Origin: an uncultured Acetobacteraceae bacterium
GTDB taxonomy: Bacteria; Pseudomonadota; Alphaproteobacteria; Acetobacterales; Acetobacteraceae
Direction of reading: 5' to 3'
DNA length: 29,835 nucleotides
Assembly: GCA_937930165.1 (NCBI GenBank)
Contig: CALGVL010000272.1
Span: 1 to 29,835 of the forward strand
Shown one piece after another: positions 1 to 5,864 of the stretch. Each line of letters opens with the position of its first letter. Within the stretch, counting starts at the first letter, position 1. A program made the position numbers and the translations under genes. A model generated the notes under the pieces. The model ran no database searches and was not told where the DNA came from. It worked only from the letters and a program-made list of their open reading frames with translations.

Positions 1-2
1 GC

Positions 3-350
3 GGCAAGCCGGCCCTGACCCGCTACGCGACGGAGCGCGCCTGGGGCGCCGCCTGCGCCCTGCTGCGCTGCCGCCTGGCCACCGGCCGCACGCATCAGAT
101 CCGGGTGCATCTGGCCCATGCCGGCCATCCGCTGGTGGGGGACCCGGTCTATCTGCGCCGTACCCCGGCTGCCGCCCGTCTGCTGCCGCCGGCGCAGCGG
201 GAGGCGCTGCTGGCCTTCCCGCGCCAGGCGCTGCACGCCGCCACGCTGGGCTTTCGCCATCCGGTCACGGGGGAGATGCTGCGCTTCTCCACCCCGCCAC
301 CGGCCGACTTCGCCGGCTTGATCGGCCTGCTGGATTGTAACCGCGAGTAA
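3..350 (+). CDS. RluA-family 23S rRNA pseudouridine synthase, 3' part
   Basis: The frame is open from the window edge to TAA at 348-350, so the N-terminal part with the catalytic Asp lies outside. What remains is the C-terminal end of the catalytic domain. It carries the family signature GRTHQIRVHLAHAGHPLVGD, about 30 codons into the visible part, followed by a short tail. Enzymes of this family convert uridines to pseudouridine in 23S rRNA (RluA, RluC, RluD). Placement just upstream of rpoH is common in alphaproteobacteria and is often annotated rluD, but the visible part cannot separate RluD from RluC or RluA, so no symbol is given. A terminator overlaps the stop codon, which suggests that the gene is not read through into rpoH. 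Confidence 0.92.
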   Translation, partial: GKPALTRYATERAWGAACALLRCRLATGRTHQIRVHLAHAGHPLVGDPVYLRRTPAAARLLPPAQREALLAFPRQALHAATLGFRHPVTGEMLRFSTPPPADFAGLIGLLDCNRE

Positions 351-377
351 CCGAGTAACTTGGTCGGTTTTTCTTGC
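349..377 (+). terminator. Rho-independent terminator after the pseudouridine synthase
   Basis: AACCGA (349-354) and TCGGTT (364-369) form a perfect 6-bp stem with a 9-nt loop, followed directly by the T-rich tract TTTCTT. The left arm overlaps the TAA stop codon. The short stem and long loop make it modest, but it is one of very few T tracts after a hairpin in this GC-rich window. Confidence 0.55.
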
Positions 378-403
378 CTCAAGCGCCACCGGCGCTATAT
401 AGT
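373..403 (+). promoter_or_regulatory. Candidate rpoH promoter (heat-shock type and/or housekeeping)
   Basis: CTTG at 373-376 is followed after exactly 17 nt by GCTATAT (394-400). This is close to the alphaproteobacterial sigma-32 consensus as I recall it (CTTG-N17-CYTATNT), with one mismatch. The same bases also read as a housekeeping promoter: TTGCCT (374-379), 16 nt, TATATA (396-401). It lies about 180 nt upstream of the rpoH start and just after the preceding terminator, so rpoH would have a long leader. If sigma-32 uses it, rpoH is autoregulated. The rest of 404-567 shows nothing I can assign. Confidence 0.45.
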
Positions 404-585
404 GCCGTTCGGCAGCGTCGTGCGGGTGCCGCTCAAGCCCGGCCAGCAAGCTTGGCTCGCCCCGTCGTGACCGGGGCCCGCTCGGTCGGGTGGGCTCGCA
501 TGACGTTCGGACTGCCAGGATCGGTCGCCGGACAGGGCGCCGCCGTCACGGGGTGGCTCATCCGGCCAGGAGGCAGATGTTCCCA

Positions 586-1470
586 ATGGCTTCCAGCTCG
601 GTCATACCTATCGCTCCCGAGGGCAACCTCACCCGCTACCTCCAGGAGATTCGGAAGTTTCCGATGCTCTCTCCGGAGGAGGAATACCAGCTCGCGAAGC
701 GCTGGAAGGATGAGGGCGACCAGGAGGCGGCACACAAGCTGGTCACGTCCCACCTGCGGCTCGTGGCGAAGATCGCCATGGGCTATCGCGGCTACGGCCT
801 GCCGCTGGGGGAGCTGATCAGCGAAGGCAATGTCGGCATGATGCAGGCGGTGAAGCGGTTCGATCCGGATCGCGGCTTCCGTCTGGCCACCTACGCCATG
901 TGGTGGATCCGTGCCGCCATACAAGAATACATCCTGCATAGCTGGTCGCTGGTGAAGATGGGCACCACCGCGGCGCAGAAGAAGCTCTTCTTCAACCTTC
1001 GCCGGCTGAAGGGCCAGATGGCGGCGCTGGAGGAAGGCGATCTGCAGCCGGAACAAGTGGCGAAGATCGCCCGGACGCTCGACGTGCCGGAACAGGACGT
1101 GGTGTCCATGAACCGGCGCCTCGCCAGCCCGGACCACAGCTTGAACGCCCCCGTCCGCGCCGACAGCGAGGGCGAGTGGCAGGACTGGCTGGTGGACGAG
1201 CAGGAATCGCAGGAGACCGAACTCGCCGAGCGCGAGGATCTCTCCAACCGTCGCATGCTGCTCGGCGAGGCGCTGAAGACGCTGAACGAGCGGGAGCGGC
1301 ACATCCTGATCGAACGCCGCCTCAAGGACGAACCGACCACGCTGGAAGAACTCTCCCAGCAATACGGCATCAGCCGGGAGCGGGTGCGGCAGATCGAGGT
1401 CCGCGCCTTCGAGAAGCTGCAGAAGAGCATGAAGCAGCAGATCGTGGAGCGGCGGCTGCACAACGCCTGA
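586..1470 (+). CDS. rpoH: RNA polymerase heat-shock sigma factor RpoH (sigma-32)
   Basis: This sigma factor directs RNA polymerase to heat-shock promoters. From ATG 586 the protein is 294 residues, a normal RpoH length. Region 2 includes the core-binding and -10 recognition segments (about residues 50-115, with RGFRLATYAMWWIRAAIQEY). The RpoH box QKKLFFNLR at 121-129 is diagnostic for sigma-32 against sigma-70. The region 4.2 helix-turn-helix is at about 241-270 (TLEELSQQYGISRERVRQIE). The start is uncertain: AGGAGG at 568-573 lies 12 nt before ATG 586 but only 3 nt before the in-frame ATG 577, which would add MFP. I prefer 586 because RpoH homologues as I recall them begin like MASSSVIPIAPEGNL. 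An upstream in-frame start at 490 has no support. The gene appears monocistronic, between two terminators. Confidence 0.97.
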   Translation: MASSSVIPIAPEGNLTRYLQEIRKFPMLSPEEEYQLAKRWKDEGDQEAAHKLVTSHLRLVAKIAMGYRGYGLPLGELISEGNVGMMQAVKRFDPDRGFRLATYAMWWIRAAIQEYILHSWSLVKMGTTAAQKKLFFNLRRLKGQMAALEEGDLQPEQVAKIARTLDVPEQDVVSMNRRLASPDHSLNAPVRADSEGEWQDWLVDEQESQETELAEREDLSNRRMLLGEALKTLNERERHILIERRLKDEPTTLEELSQQYGISRERVRQIEVRAFEKLQKSMKQQIVERRLHNA

Positions 1471-1491
1471 CGCGAAGCGGAACGAATGACG

Positions 1492-1520
1492 AAGGCGGCG
1501 GGTCTCTCCGCCGCCTTTCT
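1492..1520 (+). terminator. rpoH terminator
   Basis: AAGGCGGCGG (1492-1501) and CCGCCGCCTT (1508-1517) form a perfect 10-bp stem with a 6-nt loop, followed by TCTCAT. It begins 22 nt after the rpoH stop. The T tract is short, as is usual in high-GC genomes. Confidence 0.75.
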
Positions 1521-1528
1521 CATATCCG

Positions 1529-1551
1529 GCCCATCGGCCTGGCCGATGGGC
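1529..1551. repeat. Perfect 11-bp inverted repeat with 1-nt centre
   Basis: GCCCATCGGCC (1529-1539) and GGCCGATGGGC (1541-1551) are exact reverse complements around T1540. The repeat lies 12 nt after the rpoH terminator and about 70 nt before the VOC gene. With almost no loop it suits a protein-binding palindrome, or a second hairpin backing up the terminator. No T tract follows. Confidence 0.5.
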
Positions 1552-1622
1552 ATCATCCATGGCCTCCATTGGACCTTGTGGCGCGGCGTGACCAGATCCC
1601 TGCAGGACGCAGGAGAGCCCCG

Positions 1623-2141
1623 ATGCCCGATGACCAGCCCCGGCCCGAAGCCGCCGCTACCGCCAACATCCACCCGGATGTGCGGATCGGCCATGTGCAT
1701 CTGAAGGTTGCCGATCTCGACCGGGCGCTTCGCTTCTGGCGCGATGTGATCGGGCTGGAGGAGCAGCAGCGCATGGGCCGCCAGGCCGTCTTCCTCTCGG
1801 CCGGCGGCTATCACCACCATATCGCCCTCAACACCTGGGAGAGCGAGGGCGGCTCCTGGCCGCCCCCCGGCACGACCGGCCTTTATCACGTTGCCCTGCT
1901 CTATCCGGACCGGAAGTCCCTGGCCCAGGCGGTGCGCCGGGTTCTGGAGGCCGGGATCCCGCTGGAAGGCGCCGCCGACCACGGGGTCAGCGAGGCCATC
2001 TATCTGCGCGACCCGGACGGCAATGGGGTGGAGCTCTACCGGGACCGGCCGCGCCCGGAATGGCCGCGGGATGCGGAGGGCCATCTGGCCATGGTGACGC
2101 GCCGGCTGGATCTCGGGGCGCTGCTGGCCGAGGCAGGGTGA
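1623..2141 (+). CDS. VOC-family protein, CatE-like extradiol dioxygenase/glyoxalase fold
   Basis: The protein has 172 residues with a VOC (vicinal oxygen chelate) fold of two beta-alpha-beta-beta-beta units. Likely metal ligands are visible: the His in IGHVHLKVADLDRALRFW near residue 20, a second His in GLYHVALLYP midway, and the Glu in DPDGNGVELYRDRP near the end. This layout matches the group named CatE, predicted ring-cleaving dioxygenases of catechol 2,3-dioxygenase type. The actual substrate is unknown, and glyoxalase-like or thiol-transfer roles cannot be excluded. The start is set by AGGAG at 1611-1615, 7 nt before the ATG; the longer open frame that begins inside rpoH is not used. It may share a transcript with prfC, 76 nt downstream, although the two have no obvious functional link. 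Confidence 0.85.
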   Translation: MPDDQPRPEAAATANIHPDVRIGHVHLKVADLDRALRFWRDVIGLEEQQRMGRQAVFLSAGGYHHHIALNTWESEGGSWPPPGTTGLYHVALLYPDRKSLAQAVRRVLEAGIPLEGAADHGVSEAIYLRDPDGNGVELYRDRPRPEWPRDAEGHLAMVTRRLDLGALLAEAG

Positions 2142-2217
2142 TCGTTACCGTCCTGCCCCTGGCCTTCACGGGTCAGGGAGCCTAGATCAGCACGGAATCC
2201 CCAGAGAGACCGAGCCC

Positions 2218-3846
2218 GTGGACGTTCTCGCCGAGCATGCCAGCGCGGCCGCTTCCCCTGTTGCCTTCGAGGCGGGGCGGCGGCGCACCTTCGCCATCAT
2301 CGCCCATCCCGACGCCGGCAAGACCACCCTGACCGAGAAGCTGCTGCTGCGCGGCGGCGCGATCCAGCTTGCCGGCGCGGTGCGGGCGAAAGGAAACGCC
2401 AGGCGGACCCGTTCCGACTGGATGAAGATCGAGCAGGATCGCGGCATCTCGGTCGCCACCTCCGTGATGACCTTCGAGCGCGGCGGCCTGGTCTTCAACC
2501 TGCTCGACACGCCGGGCCACGAGGACTTCTCCGAGGACACCTATCGCACCCTGACCGCCGTTGACGCAGCGGTGATGGTGCTGGACGCCGCCAAGGGCAT
2601 CGAGAGCCAGACCCGGAAGCTCTTCGAGGTCTGCCGCCTGCGCGACATCCCGATCATCACCTTCGTCAACAAGATGGACCGCGAGGGGCGCGACCCCTTC
2701 GAGCTGATCGACGAGATCGAGAAGACCCTGGCGCTGGACGCCGCCCCGGTCGCCTGGCCGGTCGGCCGCGCCAGCGAATTCGCCGGCACCTGGGATCTGC
2801 TGGCGAAGCATTTCCTGCCCGTGGATGCCGACGACGCCTCGGCGGTGCGCCTCTCGGGCCTGGATGACCCGAAGCTGGATGCGCTGGTGGGCGAGGCACG
2901 GGCGGCGGCGCTGCGCGAGGAAGCCTCGCTGGCCGAGGCCGCCTGCCCCGAATTCGACCTGGAGAAATTCCGCGAGGGTCATCTCACCCCGGTCTTCTTC
3001 GGCAGTGCGCTGCGCGATTTCGGCATCGGCCATCTGCTGGACGGGCTGGCGCGCTATGCCCCGCCGCCGCGCCCGCGCAGCGCCGATCCGCGTCCGGTCG
3101 AACCCGGCGAGGAGAAGCTGACCGGCTTCGTCTTCAAGGTCCAGGCGAACATGGACCCGAACCACCGCGACCGCGTGGCCTTCGTCCGGCTCTGTTCCGG
3201 CAAGCTCACCAAGGGAATGCGGCTGAAGCAGGTGCGGACGGGCAAGCAGGTGCCGGTGAACGCGCCGCTCTTCTTCTTCGCCAAGGACCGGCAGGTGGCG
3301 GAGGAAGCCTGGCCGGGCGATGTGGTCGGCATCGCCAATCACGGGACGCTGCGCATCGGCGACACCCTGACCGAGGGCGAGGACCTGCACTTCCGCGGCG
3401 TGCCCAGCTTTGCGCCGGAAATCCTCCGCCATGTGCGGCTGGAGGATCCGATGCTGGCGAAGAAGCTGCGCACCGCGCTGGACCAGCTTGCCGAGGAGGG
3501 GGTGGTGCAGCTGTTCCGCCCGCTGGACGGCTCCGTGCCCGTGGTCGGCGTGGTCGGGCAGCTGCAGCTCGACGTGCTGCAATCGCGGCTGAGGGTGGAA
3601 TATGGTGTGCCCGCCGGCTTCGATGCGACGCCCTGGCAGGTGATGCGCTGGGTGACGGGCGAGGACCGCGCCGCGCTGGACCGCTTCGCCGCCGCCAATC
3701 GCCGCGATGCCGGGGAGGACCATGACGGCGCGCTGGTCGCCTTCTTCGCCTCCGACTGGCGCCGCAGGCGGGCGGAGGAGGAATGGCCCATGCTCCGCTT
3801 CCACGCGGTGCGGGAGCAGCACGGGCTGGTCGAGGCGAAGCGCTGA
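2218..3846 (+). CDS. prfC: Peptide chain release factor 3 (RF3 GTPase)
   Basis: RF3 is a translational GTPase that removes RF1 or RF2 from the ribosome after peptide release. The protein has 542 residues, near the family length of about 530. Visible G motifs are AHPDAGKTT at 29-37 (P-loop), GISVATS at 76-82 (switch I, typical of RF3), DTPGH at 97-101 and NKMD at 151-154. The domain II beta-barrel follows from about residue 300, and the RF3-type C-terminal domain ends in the segment EEEWPMLRFHAVREQHGLVEAKR. The start is GTG 2218 with GAGAG about 9 nt upstream; no in-frame ATG lies between it and the P-loop. The switch I sequence and the lack of extra EF-G domains distinguish it from EF-G, LepA and TypA. 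It converges with the hydrolase gene downstream. Confidence 0.96.
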   Translation: MDVLAEHASAAASPVAFEAGRRRTFAIIAHPDAGKTTLTEKLLLRGGAIQLAGAVRAKGNARRTRSDWMKIEQDRGISVATSVMTFERGGLVFNLLDTPGHEDFSEDTYRTLTAVDAAVMVLDAAKGIESQTRKLFEVCRLRDIPIITFVNKMDREGRDPFELIDEIEKTLALDAAPVAWPVGRASEFAGTWDLLAKHFLPVDADDASAVRLSGLDDPKLDALVGEARAAALREEASLAEAACPEFDLEKFREGHLTPVFFGSALRDFGIGHLLDGLARYAPPPRPRSADPRPVEPGEEKLTGFVFKVQANMDPNHRDRVAFVRLCSGKLTKGMRLKQVRTGKQVPVNAPLFFFAKDRQVAEEAWPGDVVGIANHGTLRIGDTLTEGEDLHFRGVPSFAPEILRHVRLEDPMLAKKLRTALDQLAEEGVVQLFRPLDGSVPVVGVVGQLQLDVLQSRLRVEYGVPAGFDATPWQVMRWVTGEDRAALDRFAAANRRDAGEDHDGALVAFFASDWRRRRAEEEWPMLRFHAVREQHGLVEAKR

Positions 3847-3884
3847 GAATCAGCGGCGCCGGGTCCGCCGCCTCGGCTGCCTGC

Positions 3885-4541
3885 TCATGGCCGGCCGAGG
3901 TCCTTGCCGATCCACTGGCTGAACCAGTCGCGGGCCAGCATCACGACCGTGTCCAGCGTGCCCGGCTCCTCGAAGAGGTGGCTGGCGCCCTGAACGACGC
4001 GCAGCTCTGCCTCGCCGCCGAGCCGGGCGGCGGCGGCGCGGTTCAGGGCCAGCACCTCTACATCCAGGCTGCCGACGATCAGCAGCACCGGCGCCCGCAC
4101 CCGGCCCAGCGCCTCCGGCCCGGCGAGGTCGGGACGGCCGCCGCGGGAAACCACTGTCCGCACCCGTCGCGGATCGCCCGCCGCGGCCAGCAGCGCCGCC
4201 CCGGCGCCGGTGCTGGCGCCGAAATAGCCGACCGGCACCGCGCCGCCCGCGCCATGCTCGGACAATACCCAGTCTGTCGCCTGGCCGAGCCGCTCCGCCA
4301 GCAGGGGAATGTCGAAGACCTTGCGGCGGTCCTCCGCCTCCTCCGGCCGCAACAGGTCGAGCAGCAGCGTCCCGAGCCCCGCCTGCCGCAGCCCCTCGGC
4401 GACGAAGCGGTTGCGCGGGCTGAAGCGGCCGCTGCCGCTGCCATGCGCGAAGATCACCACCCCGGCCCCGGGCTCCGGCATGGCGAAGCTGCCGCCCAGG
4501 CCGAGCGGCGGGATCGTGACCTCCAGGGGTTCCGCGCGCAT
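3885..4541 (-). CDS. Alpha/beta hydrolase, dienelactone-hydrolase-like
   Basis: The protein is a 218-residue soluble serine hydrolase. The oxyanion-side motif VVIFAHGSGSGRFSPRN lies near residue 35. The nucleophile elbow is GASTGAG (Ser in G-x-S-x-G), the acid is probably the Asp in IVGSLDVEV, and the His is in GASHLFEEPG, so the triad is complete. No signal peptide is seen. These small proteins are grouped with dienelactone hydrolases, but their substrates are mostly unknown. The start at 4541 opens MRAEPLEVTIPPLGLGGSF. The Shine-Dalgarno is weak (GAGGG about 13 nt upstream), so the start is less sure than the gene. The gene converges with prfC, 38 nt apart, and lies just after the tail-like cassette on the same strand, although hairpins separate the two. 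Confidence 0.85.
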   Translation of the reverse strand: MRAEPLEVTIPPLGLGGSFAMPEPGAGVVIFAHGSGSGRFSPRNRFVAEGLRQAGLGTLLLDLLRPEEAEDRRKVFDIPLLAERLGQATDWVLSEHGAGGAVPVGYFGASTGAGAALLAAAGDPRRVRTVVSRGGRPDLAGPEALGRVRAPVLLIVGSLDVEVLALNRAAAARLGGEAELRVVQGASHLFEEPGTLDTVVMLARDWFSQWIGKDLGRP

Positions 4542-4620
4542 CTCTTTGTTCCATCCCTCTGCCGGGCGGTGCCGGCAGTCCGGCCGCGGATGCCGGCGGA
4601 ACGCGCGCCGTGCCACGCGG

Positions 4621-4656
4621 TTCGCCGCGGCGAAGGGGGGCGGCCAGGCCGCCCCC
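4621..4656 (-). terminator. Double hairpin ending the tail-like cassette
   Basis: Reading the minus strand from the stop at 4664, the first element is a perfect 10-bp inverted repeat around one base, GGGGGCGGCC (4636-4645) with GGCCGCCCCC (4647-4656). The palindrome TTCGCCG/CGGCGAA (4621-4634) follows at once. No real T run follows, so termination is an inference from position and stem strength. It lies between the cassette and the hydrolase gene. Confidence 0.5.
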
Positions 4657-4663
4657 GCTTGCG

Positions 4664-5038
4664 TCAGGCGGGGCTCAGCACCAGCCCGGCCGGGTTGATC
4701 GTGACCGTGCCGGGGCCGGTCACGGCCACCGCCTGGTCCAGAGCCGACCAGGTGAGCGGGTTGCCCCCGGTCGGCGCGTCGAACAGCCCGACATGGGTCA
4801 GGGTGCCGGCGGCGGCGGTGAAGGTGAAGCGGATCGCATCCGTGTTCTGCTGCGCGCCGGTGCCGCTGAAGGTGACGCGCTGGCGGGCATAGCCGTTGCC
4901 GGTCGGCTCGCCGGTCAGGCCGGTGGCATCGCTGCCGCCGGTGCCCAGGCCGAGGAAGACCTGGCTCGGCAGGGCGGGCGCCCGGGCGCAGAGGGCGCGG
5001 CCGAGCAGGTTCTTCGCGTAATCGGTCAGGTCGGGCAT
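4664..5038 (-). CDS. Gp80-like phage tail fibre/decoration protein
   Basis: The protein has 124 residues. An N-terminal helix-like stretch MPDLTDYAKNLLGRALCA is followed by a beta-rich domain with FLGLGTGGSDATGLTGEP, GNGYARQRVTF and TLTHVGLFDAPTGG. These motifs recall small phage proteins annotated as tail fibre proteins (Gp80-like): a short helix, a phrase of the type 'LYVGLSTAAP', then 'GYARQ' and 'THxGIFDA'. This is pattern recall, not a search. The start is supported by GGAG about 8 nt before the ATG. It is the last gene of the five-gene minus-strand cassette and is followed by hairpins. The role is presumably structural, at a tail tip or fibre; no enzymatic motif is visible. Confidence 0.7.
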   Translation of the reverse strand: MPDLTDYAKNLLGRALCARAPALPSQVFLGLGTGGSDATGLTGEPTGNGYARQRVTFSGTGAQQNTDAIRFTFTAAAGTLTHVGLFDAPTGGNPLTWSALDQAVAVTGPGTVTINPAGLVLSPA

Positions 5039-5089
5039 GGGGTGGCTCCGGAGGGATGGGGGTTGCGCTTGCGTCCCGAGGGGACTGCC

Positions 5090-5392
5090 TCAGCAGTCCT
5101 CGGCATCGGCGAACCAGACCGTGCCATCGGCCGCGGGCTGCTGCCTCGCCGCCACGTAGAGTGCGGCCGTGGTCAGGGCGTGCAGGTTCTCCACGCCGAT
5201 CTCCAGGGGTGTCAGCCGGTAGAGGATGGCCGGCAGCGGCGCCTTGCCGGCGATGCGCGCCTCTCGGCTCGGATAGCCGTGCAGGCGGAATTCGGCGATG
5301 CCGGCGTCATGGTGGACCTGGCAGTGGGTCAGGCGCCAATAGGCGGCGACCAGGCCGGTATTGCTGATCTCGATCGGCTTCAGAAAGGCCAT
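5090..5392 (-). CDS. Small tail-cassette protein, paralogue of the 5529-5864 product
   Basis: The protein has 100 residues and no family I can name. It shares a pattern with the gene two positions up: G-[LI]-x-A-x-YWR near residue 13, GY...ARI midway, and TA-x-Y-[VL]-AA...AED at the C-terminus. The two are probably diverged tandem copies. No signal peptide or membrane segment is seen. AGGAAG lies about 6 nt before the ATG and supports the start. The intergenic region directly upstream holds a strong predicted RNA structure (5413-5505), which could control its translation. The cassette context suggests a structural or chaperone role for a tail spike; this is inference only. Confidence 0.7.
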   Translation of the reverse strand: MAFLKPIEISNTGLVAAYWRLTHCQVHHDAGIAEFRLHGYPSREARIAGKAPLPAILYRLTPLEIGVENLHALTTAALYVAARQQPAADGTVWFADAEDC

Positions 5393-5412
5393 CGGGGAAC
5401 TTCCTGTTGCTG

Positions 5413-5505
5413 GATGCCGTTGTGGCGGCGCTCAGCCCGCCACCGCGCTTGAGGGTCTTCCGGCCTCGCCGGTGCCGCTGTTGCGGAGGGCGAGGCAACG
5501 GCATC
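5413..5505 (-). ncRNA. Predicted three-helix structured RNA element between tail-like genes
   Basis: Three perfect helices nest in this stretch. The outer one is GATGCCGTTG (5413-5422) with CAACGGCATC (5496-5505), 10 bp. The first inner helix is CCTCGCC (5464-5470) with GGCGAGG (5489-5495), stacked directly on the outer helix. The second is GTGGCGG (5422-5428) with CCGCCAC (5437-5443), touching the outer helix at base 5422. Together they draw a three-way junction. On the minus-strand transcript it starts 23 nt after one stop codon and ends about 5 nt before the Shine-Dalgarno of the next gene. It may be a cis-regulatory or processing element rather than a free RNA. No known RNA family is recognised. 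Confidence 0.4.
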
Positions 5506-5528
5506 GGTTCAGGTCATAACCTTGCCCA

Positions 5529-5864
5529 TCACGCATCCTCCGCGCCGGAGAAGACCGGAGCGGCCTTGGCGGCGAGGTAGACGGCGGTGCGGAAATTCCC
5601 GCCCGCCTCGGCGACGAACCGCTGCACGTCGCCGTAGGTCAGCCAGATGCGCAGGCTCGCGCCCGGCACCGGCTCCAGCCCGCCGATGCGCGCTGCGCTG
5701 TCGCGGTACCCTACGAAGGACAGCCAGAACATGCCGTCTGGTGCCTCGGACTCGCCCGCGGCGCCGGGCGGCAGATTGGCGAAGGACCAGCCGCCCTCCG
5801 CATGGCGCCAGTAGGTCGCGGTGATGCCGGACGCACCGACCGGGATTGCGATCTGCAGGGCCAT
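5529..5864 (-). CDS. Small tail-cassette protein, paralogue of the 5090-5392 product
   Basis: The protein has 111 residues. The N-terminus MALQIAIPVGASGITATYWR matches the pattern of the 5090-5392 product, as do GY..SAARI and the C-terminal TAVYLAAK...GAEDA. No known family is recognised. Its ATG shares one base with the TGA of the large spike gene (TGATG), so translation is very likely coupled to the spike. Small genes placed directly after a phage spike or fibre often encode assembly chaperones or accessory subunits; that is the most reasonable guess here, without direct evidence. No enzymatic residues, signal peptide or membrane helix are visible. Confidence 0.72.
   Translation of the reverse strand: MALQIAIPVGASGITATYWRHAEGGWSFANLPPGAAGESEAPDGMFWLSFVGYRDSAARIGGLEPVPGASLRIWLTYGDVQRFVAEAGGNFRTAVYLAAKAAPVFSGAEDA

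Noticed and set aside
433..1569. 378-codon minus-strand frame opposite rpoH
   Set aside because: Antisense shadow; the rpoH box and regions 2 and 4 are intact on the plus strand.
2182..3822. 546-codon minus-strand frame opposite prfC
   Set aside because: Low-complexity His/Arg/Gly-rich shadow; prfC on the plus strand has all GTPase motifs.
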